A DNA stretch of 64,000 bases from positions 123,239,525 to 123,303,524 of the forward strand of contig NC_134539.1 in assembly GCF_050624435.1 (NCBI RefSeq), in the 5' to 3' direction. This DNA comes from Tenrec ecaudatus. Taxonomy: Eukaryota; Chordata; Mammalia; Afrosoricida; Tenrecidae. Shown here piece by piece: positions 22,620-32,900 of this stretch. Position 1 is the first letter of the stretch; each line of letters begins with the position of its first letter. Both the position numbers and the translations under genes were made by a program. The notes beneath the pieces were generated by a model. It was given only the letters and a program-made list of their open reading frames with translations. It was not told the origin of the DNA and ran no database searches.

Positions 22620-23010
22620 TTTTGCAAAAATAGTTGTTTTGGGACTCTAGCCCACACTAGAACAGACTTTCAGGTCCTACCTGGCTGGAGGGGGTGGGGG
22701 GTGGGGCTGCTCTCTGACCTCAGTATCACTCCCATTCCATCTGAAAGCTAGCCTCCTCCTAGCTCAGGCCTGGGGCCAGCCTGAGGCGGTGGGGGTGGAG
22801 GTGGGGGTGACTTCAGCCTTCCACTCCCTGACCCAGTTCCTGCCTGTGACCTTGCCCTGTGGGAGGGTACTGGACTCCAGGCTGCATGGTGTGGGTGGGC
22901 CACCTACCAGGCTGTTGACTCCTTTCTGATTAGCCCCAGCAAGGCGCAGGTCCTCCCTCCCACTCTCCCTGACTTCAGGTTCAATAAACATGCCCAGGGC
23001 CCAGCTAAAA
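22620..23010 (+). other. GC-rich block of unknown origin ending in AATAAA
   Basis: About 390 bp, clearly richer in G and C than the flanks but poor in CpG, ending 'caggttcaataaacatgccc'. It could be the 3' part of an old retrocopy or an LTR. The 75-codon minus-strand frame inside it shows no recognisable family. Confidence 0.35.
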
Positions 23011-23039
23011 ACAAACAGTCCTAGTCTTACTAAAAGATA

Positions 23040-24080
23040 ACAAGGTTATTCCCACTTCAGAATTATCCTTTGAAGCATAAGGAGGTGACAGGTCCAGAGA
23101 GCAGTCCAGAAAAAAACACTTTTGTTGTATTCTAACGAGTTCATAACTTGACATTTCAAACTCATCTCTAAATTACATTCCCAAATTATTAGTATTCTAG
23201 GCGAGATACAACTGATTAGTGTCATATATCATTGAGACAAGATCGCATTTACATAAGAATTCTAAAAGAAGTACTAAATTAATTGATACTACTGTTCAAA
23301 AAAAGAAAATTGTTATAACACATACTTGATTGACAGATTCCCAACTATGCTTATGGGAATCTGATAGTATATGAGAACAAGGTTGAACTTTTGGAGGACA
23401 ATTTGGTTAATATTATAGTAGTATCAAAATATAAAAAGTGTATGTCCTTTAGCCTATGAATTACAGGTCTAAGAGCTTAGTAAGAGTTTAGTCTACAAAA
23501 AAGTCACAAGCATTAATAAAATATGCATGGACTTCTAAGTTCATTACTATTTGTAGAAGCTCTAGATTAGAAAGAACACCAAAGGCAAGAATAAAGGAGT
23601 AATTAACAAAATTATGGTAATGAAAAACTATGCAACCATTTAAAATGACATGAGTTGCATTTATTATCAAAAAAAATACTACCAATACTGTTGGGTAAAA
23701 AGGCAAATCATAGAACAACATGTGTTCTTTGATTTCAATTATTTAAAAGAATATATATCTGTATGTGCGTAGATGCACACGAATGTCTAGACATTAAAGT
23801 GTTACCAGTGGATAGCTCAGAGCACTGGAATTTCAGGCATGTTCTTACATTTTAAAAAATACTCAGACTAACTATATCTTAGTTATATTAGGGTACACCA
23901 ACTACATATTAGCTTTACAAAACACATAAGGCTATGCTAATCAACGAAAGGAATTTATTAAATGAGATTATAAAGTATATTAAGAAAATGATAAAATAGA
24001 CTAGTGATATAGAATCACTCAAAACATAACTTAAAAGGAAACTAAGCAACAACCATTTGATGTAGTCATCCAGTGTTCGC
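23040..24080. other. Intergenic, AT-rich, nothing recognised
   Basis: About 1 kb of AT-rich sequence without a supported gene or identifiable repeat. Confidence 0.5.
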
Positions 24081-24081
24081 A

Positions 24082-24234
24082 AGGGTCCTAGTGGCTATGT
24101 GGTGGCCTGCGGTGTTAAACCACCAGCTGCTTCACAGGGGAGAGAGGTGCTTTCAGTCTCGGAAACCCACAGGGGCAGTTCTACCTTGTTCTCTAAGGTT
24201 GCTATAAGTCAGCACCACCAGCTGGCAGTGAGTG
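24082..24234 (+). mobile_element. AfroSINE, partly decayed
   Basis: 'agggtcctagtggctatgtg', 'taaaccaccagctgcttcac', 'cagtctcggaaacccacagg' and 'gctataagtcagcaccacca' follow the AfroSINE order. The B-box region is shortened. Confidence 0.75.
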
Positions 24235-25004
24235 TTCTACACTCTAATAAAGATGAATCATGGGACATAATTTTGGCATGTGCGACAATGGGAAAAAGAA
24301 AGTACAGCTTTGAAATTAAGAGTCCTGAATTTATAACTTGACTTTTGCTACTGTCTACTTACATGACCTTGACTAAATTACTTCATTCCAAGGTTCAATT
24401 TCCTCATCCATAAAATAGGAATATCTATCATACTTTGAAGATTAGAGATAACGTACGTATAATACTAGTAAAGTATCTAGTAAATGGACATTCATGAACT
24501 TATTACTGTATGCACGCCATTCAATAAAGAGTAGCTGTGTTGTTTATAAATCAGGTTTCCGTTTTTCTCATTTTGTTTTCCATATTTTGAAGGCCTTTTT
24601 CTTGAAGTGTGATGCAGATTTGTTATTTAGGCAGTAGAGAGGTGCCTAAGTAAATCAACCATGTGAAGTCATTAAAACAAATGTAAGAATTTGATATACT
24701 TTATCTTACAAAAAGATTTATTATACTAGCCCTTTAAATAGCACTCCTTGAATAAGGTATATTTACTTCTAAATATATATATGAAACTTGGTGTTCTTGG
24801 TCTTCCAAAGCTTCCAATCTTTTTGCAGACACATTAATAATTTACTAATAGACCAAAGGATGTCCTCTGGTCTCTTCTGACCCAGTGATACTTAAAATTA
24901 TCAATTTGAAGCACCTGCTAAGCAAAGTCTACTGTAAGGGCTGCTGCAAGTTTGACTTGGTAAAATCAGCTGCTTTTAAGATTTGTTTAAATAAGGTTTA
25001 TGAT
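24235..25004. other. Intergenic, AT-rich, nothing recognised
   Basis: No gene and no assignable repeat. 'aaaaatctt...aagcacctg' type words are too short to classify. Confidence 0.45.
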
Positions 25005-25385
25005 TGTGTTAGGCTGGATTCACTAGAGGAGAAAAATCAGTGACATTTATAAATAAATAGATAGATAGATAGATAGAAAGAAACCGGCAATTCCTAAGTC
25101 CATGGTTGTAGGGGCTGACAAACCCAAAGTTAGCAGGTTTGATGGCAAGCTACTAATTCATGGGTTTTCAGGAGCTGGAAAATCACAAAATCTGTAGGTT
25201 AGGTGGCAAGCTGCTGACTCAGACACCAAGAATCAGGAGTCAGATTGCTTCCCGGAACATCCACATGTATTGCACGCACCACAAGGAATCTCCCCTTTTA
25301 ACTGTACATCACCAAATGGAGGATGACTACGTAATACATGATCTGCCACACCACGGGAAATCGTGGCCTAGCCAAGCTGACACAT
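25005..25385 (-). mobile_element. Solo LTR, ERV-L-like
   Basis: On the plus strand it runs from 'tgtgttaggctggattcact' to '...ccaagctgacaca'. The ends and the 'gtgttag.ctgg.t.cactagag' opening resemble the LTR at 58307-58850. A (GATA)n run lies at 25058-25077. Fossil without internal sequence. Confidence 0.5.
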
Positions 25386-25502
25386 ACCATATATACTCAT
25401 GTATAAGCCGAGTTTTCCAGCACATTTTCAATGCAGTTTTTGTGGTAAAATTCGGTGCCTTGGCTGATATTTAGGTCAGCTTATACTCGAGCATTTGCAG
25501 TA
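25386..25502. mobile_element. Palindromic MITE (TA-flanked), copy 1
   Basis: Starts 'taccatatatactcatgta' and ends '...cagcttatactcgagcattt', giving long inverted repeats around a 70-bp core ('ttttccagcacattttcaat', 'tggtaaaattcggtgcct'). A second copy, in inverse orientation, is at 40820-40933. Confidence 0.65.
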
Positions 25503-26050
25503 ACTTTCATCAACACAGCGATTAAAGAGAAGAGTGGCAAGCAGTGCAAATTCTATGGGCCACACTTTACCAACGCGGCACTCCATAATCCTTTTAGGTA
25601 AAAAGAAAAAACAACTATGAGGAAGCTCCTAAACGGTGTTATAAGATCCAAACAGCACAAAATTTTAGAATTACAAATTCTACAGCTATCCAAATTAATC
25701 AAGGAAGTTAATTTATTAATTTCAGTTGGATTGTAAAACGCTCCACATGAAACCCAAAAGAAATAAAGAAAAACGACAGTTTGCTCTTCAGAAACATATC
25801 TGTTCTTATAAACTACTCTTTTACAGTTCTTTGGCCCACAAGATACATGACCTTTTATTTAAGTCTTAGAAGTGATTGAATAAATAAATTAAGCTATTAG
25901 TACAGGTCCTACCGAGCTATCTAGCCACGTTTCCCAAATGCAGTATGCTATTTATTACAACCAATCAAGAACTATTCTAAGTATAAAAGCAAATGTGATT
26001 TTTTAAATTTACAAAAAGAGTGAATGAAATAAAAGGATAAACAAGAAAGT
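25503..26050. other. Intergenic, nothing recognised
   Basis: About 550 bp of AT-rich sequence without a supported feature. Confidence 0.45.
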
Positions 26051-28690
26051 AAGAGGATGGGGTGGTTGGGGGAACACTAAGGGCATGCAACAAAACAGCA
26101 AGGGGAGCAAAGCAATGAAGTCCCTGAGGAATCCCCAAAATAGACTTTCGGGCCAGGGTGTGGCACCCATCAGACTTGACCAGAAAATACTCCTAAAGGT
26201 CAACAAACAGACCTGGAACTATTTATAGGCTTGCCTGTTTTTTGCTGGTTTAAAAAAAAATGCTGTTTTGCTCTGTCATGTTTTTGTACTAATTCTTGTC
26301 TCTGCGTGTCTATCTAGATAAGATAGGCAGGATAACCAATCCGGAGGAAAAAATAATGGGATCAATGTGGGGGAACGGGACACGCAGGAGAGGGTGAGGG
26401 GGGAATTTAAGAAAGGGGGTGTCAACAACCCCAGGGACAAGGGAACAACAAGTGATCTAAAGTTAATGGCGAAGAGGGCATAGTATGCCTGGTGGGGTTT
26501 GATCAAAGGCAATGTAGCTGAGAGAAATTGCTGAAACCCGAATGAAGGCCAAAGACGATAGTGGAGCAAGAGGAAAGTAAAAGGAAATAGAGGAAAGAAC
26601 TAGGAGGCACAGGACACGTATAGAGGTCTAAATACAGGCATGCACATATGCAAATTTATTTATATATAAAAATAGGGGAATATTTTTATCTAGGTACTTA
26701 TATGTTAAGTTTTAAGGTAGCAGATGGACACTGGGCCTCTATTCAAGTATTCCCTCAACTCAAGAACACTTTTTTCTATAAATATAGTTAATATAGAATT
26801 ACTTAATATACAAAGTAAAGTGATTTTTATCATAACACACATATACACATAAAATACAGATAATTTTTATAGCAAATGTCATAAACTCCCAGAGAAGTAT
26901 GTCTGTTTTAATCTTCCATTGAATGTTGTAGATGAGGATATTCAGTATATGTCTTTAGGTGTGATGCTGTTTGAATATTGCATAAGAAAGAAAAGAGATT
27001 CCCAATGCAAGAACACTTTGTTCTAATAACCCGGCATTCTGTGATGCTCACATTTCATACATGATTGCTGAAGGCAAAATGGGTGCACAAACAAATGTGG
27101 TGAAGAAAGCTGTTGGTGTCCGGGGTAACAAAAGATATAGCATCTGGGGTTTTAAAGACTTGAAGATAAACAAGTGGCCATCTAGCTGAGAAGCAACAAA
27201 GTCCACATGGAAGAAGCATACCAGTCTGTGTGATCATGAGGTGTCGATGGGATCAGTTATCAGGCATCAAAGACCCAGAACAAAAAATCTTATCAATGTG
27301 AATGAGGCGGAGCGCAGAGTGGAGACCCACAGCCCATCTGTAGACAATCAGACATCCCTTAAAGAAGGGTCACAAGGAAGAGATGAGCCAGTCAGGGTGT
27401 AGTATAGCACCAATGAAACAATACAACTTTCCTCTAGTTCTTAAATGCTTCCTCCTCTGCCACTGTCATGACCCCAATTCTACCTTACAAATCTGGCTAG
27501 ACCAGAGGATGTACACTGGTACAGGTAAGAACTGGAAACATAGGGAGTCCAGTTACCCCCTCAGGACCAATGAGAGTAGCTATACCAAGAGGGTAAGGGC
27601 AAGGTGGGGGCGGGGAGGGAGAACCGATCACAATGATCTACATAGAATCCCCTTCCTGGGGGATGGACAACAGAAAAGTGAGTCAAGGGAGACAATGATC
27701 AGTGTAAGACATGAAAAAAAAATTTATAAATTATCAAGGGTTAAATTACCAAGGGCACATGAGGGAGGGGGGAAAGGGGAGGGAGGGGGAAAAAAAAGAG
27801 GACCTGATGCAAGGGGCTTAAGTGGAGAGCAAATGCCTTGAGAATGATTGGGGCAGGGAATGTGCGGATGTGCTTTATACAATTGATGTATCTATTTGTA
27901 TGGATTGTGATAAGAGTTGTATGAGTCCCTAATAAAATGTAAAAAAAGAAAAGAGGAGAAAAAAATGATTAGGGCAAAGACTGTACAGAAGTGCTTTATA
28001 CAACTGATGTATGTATATGTATGAACTGTGATAAGAATTGTATGAGCCCCAATAAATTGTTAAAAAAAAATTATCAAGGGTTTAGGAGGGAAGGAGGAAA
28101 ATGAGGAGCTGATACCAAGGGCTCAAGTAGAAAATTTTTTGAAAATTATAATGGCAAAAAATGTACAAAAATGTGTTTGACAGAATGGATATATGCACGG
28201 ATTGTGATAAAAGCTGTATGAGCCCCCAGTAATATGATTTAAAAAAAGAGAGAGAGCGCAAAACTTAGGGAATTCAGGACAAACCCCTCAGGATCAACAA
28301 GGAGAGTAGCATTACCAGGAGAGGAAGGGGAAGGTGGGGGGAGAAAGGGGAAACCGATCACAATGTTCAATATATACCCCCTCCTGGTGGGGGGTAGGAG
28401 GGTGGACAGACAAAAGAAAAGTTTGTGAAGAGAGATATTGGTCGGTATAAGACATGAAAAAAAATTAAAAATAAATTATAACGGGTTCATTAGGGAGAGA
28501 GGGCGGGGGAGGGGAAAATGAGCTGATACCAAGGACTCAAGTGAAAGAAAATATTTTGAAAATGATGATGGTTAAAAAAAAAAGAATGATGACAACATAA
28601 GTACAAATGTGCTTGATACAATGGATGGATGGATGGATGGGTAAGGGCTGTAAGAGCCGCCAATAAAATGATTTAAAAAAAAAAGAATGG
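26051..28690 (+). mobile_element. Cluster of nested and adjacent LINE 3' regions (dominant family)
   Basis: A copy runs from 'gggaacactaagggcatgca' to about 26775. About 225 bp of unrelated AT-rich sequence follows. A second copy starts near 27001 and continues to 27742, is interrupted by a young insertion (27743-28067), and resumes to its 3' end near 28248 ('cccccagtaatatgattt'). Another 3' region (28255-28685) follows and ends 'gccaataaaatgattt' plus A-run, with an (ATGG) run near 28623-28640. Confidence 0.75.
27743..28067 (+). mobile_element. Young LINE insertion with a doubled 3' end, inside an older copy
   Basis: Flanked by the exact 15-mer 'aaattatcaagggtt' at 27728-27742 and 28068-28082; outside it the older copy is continuous. 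Inside are two successive 3' ends of the family, each with '...gtatgag.ccc.aataaa' followed by an A-run: one ending near 27945, the second running from about 27967 to 28067. Confidence 0.8.
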
Positions 28691-29513
28691 CGACTAATTC
28701 CTAATTCTTATTGGCTCACATCTCACTTTTCTTAATCAAACTAAACAGGCATAAAAACACATGTAATTTGTTTTAAAAAATTAGCTGCCAACTGTTTTTC
28801 TCCCTGTGTGCCTTTAAATTAAAAGCCACAAAACTGCTTTAAACTGATATAGAAGATACATTAAGCAAACACTATATTGCATATATATTGAAATTAAAAT
28901 CTCCAATTCCATTGAATCACCATTTAAAAAGAGGTATCTTATAAAATGCAATCAACTCGTTTGGGTACGTTCACTTCTGCACGCTTATCTAGCTGGTGCC
29001 GCTGTATATCAAGTCACTATCTTGATGTGGGGAAAGCTACCCTAACAAGATTTGCATCACTCAGCAAATTGTGTCCTTGCATAGAAACTGAACAGAATCG
29101 AGTGCACATTAATATTCTGGATGAAAATGTTTTGTGCAGATAACATTCACTTAAATCGGCCTCTCATCATCCCAAGAATAAAGTGGTCGGAAGAGAAAAA
29201 TCTAACTCAGGTACCAGAACCGTAAGCCAAAGAAGAGTACTTTTTTTGCAATTATATTATATCAGTTTGCATATTGTTTCTAGATAATTTAATTGATCAT
29301 TTGTTTTGAAAATAAATTCAGAAATAGCATTTTAAGAAAAAGCCCAGTTACAATCCCATTTTTTTTTTTTTGGACAAGAAAGAAGGTTTTGGATTAACAC
29401 AATTATACAACATTTATGTAATATAAACTTGTTTTACTATAAGGAGTTAAACAGAAATGAGAGAAAATATGGTATCAACCAAGTATTTATGCCTTTTTCT
29501 AGAACAATTGATC
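28690..29513. other. Intergenic region downstream of SMG8
   Basis: No exon could be identified. The 65-codon plus-strand frame at 28946-29143 has no recognisable motif. The human neighbour GDPD1 was looked for here and further left without success. Confidence 0.5.
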
Positions 29514-29519
29514 TTTATT
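29514..29519 (-). terminator. Candidate SMG8 poly(A) signal AATAAA
   Basis: 'tttatt' on the plus strand is AATAAA on the SMG8 strand, about 205 nt after the stop codon. It is the first canonical hexamer downstream, with a GT-containing stretch beyond it. No transcript evidence is available. Confidence 0.45.
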
Positions 29520-29725
29520 AGGAAACTGGAGCCCTACTCCCAATAAATATCAACATTATCATGAAATATAACAATTATTGGCCAAATACTGAACTCCTGC
29601 AACCAAAACACACTTAGGGTTCTGGAAATCACAGTGTACACATACTACTATCACTTCTCACAAAAACAACAAAAACAACAACAACAAACCAGATCAGGTG
29701 TAGGGCTGAACTGGCTAAAAAAGAA

Positions 29726-29923
29726 TTATTGTGTCACTGCTTTAAGAATGCCACGGAGCACTTTATAACTCATTAATTGCACGTTTTCCTTAGGAGGGAA
29801 ACAAGGTCCTCTTTCAGTCACATAGGCATAAGGAAACCTCAAAACCCACAGGCCATCAGGTGGGAGAGTGATTTCTTGTTTCTCTGGATAAAATACTGGG
29901 CATGGTGGTGGGCCTGGTTGAAC
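29726..29923 (-). CDS. SMG8: SMG8 coding exon 4 (last)
   Basis: Acceptor TTTTCAG|GTTCAA. Encodes 'VQPGPPPCPVFYPEKQEITL' to 'LKAVTQ' and the stop; 65 residues. Confidence 0.97.
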   Translation of the reverse strand, partial: VQPGPPPCPVFYPEKQEITLPPDGLWVLRFPYAYVTERGPCFPPKENVQLMSYKVLRGILKAVTQ

Positions 29924-32900
29924 CTGAAAAACAAAACAAGTTAATATGTATGGATTATAGTAAGAGTTGTACAAGCCCCCAGTAAAATGATTAAAAACAC
30001 AAACAAAAAACTCCTGAAAGATAAATACCCTCAACAAATAGGTTCAAAGACGGCATAAGATTAATCAGGTCTGGGTGCACTCCTAGCTTTAACTACTACC
30101 CTACTTTTCTGTAGGATTTTAACTTCAAATTCTATTTCTGAGCCAAATGACTTTACATACTGATTTACATACCCACAATTAAAAAAAATGAAATAGTAGT
30201 TATAGAACATATCTAAAATTAAGATCCATTTAGCTGAAGCCAAAGCGGGTGAACAAGTAAATGTGGTGAAGAAAGCTGATGGTGCCCGGCTATCAAAAGA
30301 GATAGTGTCTGGGGTCTTAAAGGCTTGAAGGTAAACAAGCGGCCATCTAGCTCAGAAGCAACAAAACCCACATGGAAGAACACACCAGCCTGTGTGATCA
30401 CGTGGTCCCAAAGGGATCAGTTATCAGGTATCAAAGAACAAAAAATCATATCATTGGCTGCACACCTCCATGATACAACCGCCGAAGACAAACGGGTGCA
30501 TAAGCAAATGTGGTGAAGAAAGCTGATGGTGCCCAGCTATCAAAAGAGATAGTGTCTGGGGGTCTTAAAGGCTTGAAGGTAAACAAGTGGCCATCTAGCT
30601 CAGAAGCAATAAAGCCCACATGGAAGAAGCACACCAGCCTGTTCAATCACGAGGTGCCAAAGGGACCAGATATAAGGCATCATGCAAAAAAAAATTATAT
30701 TTATATATATACCATAGTGAATGAAGGGGGAAGGGCAGAGTAGAGACCCAAAGCCCATTTGTTGGCCACTGGAGATCCCCTCACAGAGGGGTTTAGGAGA
30801 GGAGATGGGTCAGTCAGGGTGCGATGTAGCACCGATGAAGAACACAGCTTTCCCCCAGATCCTGGATGCTTCCTCCCCCCAACTACCATGATCCGAATTC
30901 TACCTTGCAGGGCTGGATAGGGCAGAGGTTGTACACTGGTGCATATGGGAGCTGGAGGCACAGGGAATCCAGGGTGGATGATACCTTCAGGACCAGGGGT
31001 GTGAGGGGCGAGGCTGGGAGAGTGGAGGGTGAGTGGGTTGGAAAGGGGGAACTGATTACAAGGATCCACATGTGACCTCCTCCCTGGGAGATGGACGGCA
31101 GAGAAGCGGGGGAAGGGAGACTCCGGATAGGGCAAGATATGACAAAATAACAATCTGTGGATTATCAAGGGCTAATGAGGGAGGGGGCAGTGGGGAGGGA
31201 GGGGAAAAAAAAGAGGACCTGATGCAAAGGGCTTAAATAGAGAGCAAATGCTTTGAAAATGATTAGGGCAAAGAATGTACAGATGTGCTTTATATAATTG
31301 ATGTATGTATATGTATGAACTGTGATAAGAGTTGTATGAGCCCCTAATAAAATGTAAAAAAGAAAATCCATTTAGCAAAAGAATCCAAACCAAACATTAA
31401 CATTTTTTTCTTTTTGGGGGGTGGGTAGGGGGGATGTGTGTGTACGTCAAGTTTCTTACCTGAGGCATTAGTATGATCTGCAAAGGAGCATCAGGAACCA
31501 CTACAAAAAGCCTCATAAGCTGAGCATAATGTGGCTTCAGCCCTCGCCCCTGAGACGATGGCAGGATATATAAAGGCATATCACTGTTGAGGGCTTTTAA
31601 AGCTGACTCCTTTGGCCCGCTCCCCATTACTTTCATTATTTTGTCAGGTCCTGAACACATGAATCGTCGGCCTCGGGAGTCTTCGTACTCAAAGCCCACA
31701 AAAGCTCGAGCTATGTCATCCCTCCGCCTTCCCCTTCCCATCACCACTGCACTTCTCTTTCCAGGGATGGCCTTATTTGGAGCAGGCCATGAATTTGTGT
31801 CTAAATCTCCTTCATCTTCAGCTCTGGTCCTGATGACAATGTCCCAAGGCATAAGATAGTTTGTTCCTGGAATGAAGCCCTGTTGGTCCAAACCTGTATG
31901 AAAGTTATAGGATTTAGCAGGGCCTAGTTTAACCAAAGACCAGCTGGAGAATTTGGGTAGAAGGCCTTTAGGGCAATTTGAATGTAGCATGCCTGGCAGA
32001 TATTCAACTGTAGATGCCTGCCTATCGACTAAGTTTGGTCTCTTCTCAGTTTTTACTTCTCCTTGACCGTGAACTTCTGGGTTGTCTCCTCCTGCTTGTG
32101 GGTCAGCGGGATAGGTGCCGAGGCTGTCTGTGGACTGGCCTAAACTCAAAGCTAAGCTCAGGCTTGTGCTCTCCCCTTGGGTTTGAGGTTCTTTTTCTTT
32201 AAGTTTATCAGCATCTGCATCTGCAGGGGCAGGAGAGGACTCATTTTTGGCAGGAGCAGGATCTGGAGTACTTGGTTCAAATATTGGGAAATTGATATGA
32301 TCCAATTTTCCACAGCATTTTTCTTCTAGGAGCTATGGAGAAAGAAACAAAACAAAAATGTCAGCTTTTCATTTAAGATAGGCCCATTTTCAGTTTAAAA
32401 GGGAAAAAGCAACAACAACCAAGGTATCAGCTAAAAAGAACATGGAAGGAACTGTCATTTACACGTCATACGGCAAAATAACTTGCCTTTTAAGGTATTT
32501 TGCTTTTGAAAAATATGTATTGTTACTCAGACGGTATTTAGCCAAAAGAGAGGGGGAAAGAGGAAGAGGGACTAGGTGGCACCTACTTGATAGAAGTCAT
32601 AGTTTGCTGCCTTGATATCAAAGGGATCGTCTCGAGGTGCTTGCTTCCTTCCACAGTTACAGGCGCCAGTGGATCGAGCTCGGCTATTGTGATACAGCAC
32701 TGGAGGATTCCTATCAGCCTCTGGTTTTTCTCCTAGAAAATGTAAAAGTCATGATTAATTTCAAAAACACAAAGTGTGAGATTTTACTTTGCATTCTGCA
32801 ACATCTAACCTCCCCAATTTTCCATATAGTGCTTTGGAGATACAAAGAAAAACACAAAAGCCTTAACTAAACATACATAATAAAAGATGCCAATGAAATA

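Noticed and set aside
27383-27841. 152-codon plus-strand frame
   Set aside because: It lies in the non-coding LINE 3' region and is not conserved as a frame between copies.
1-29500. GDPD1 exons
   Set aside because: Searched by eye for the N-terminal and phosphodiesterase motifs on the minus strand; nothing convincing was found.
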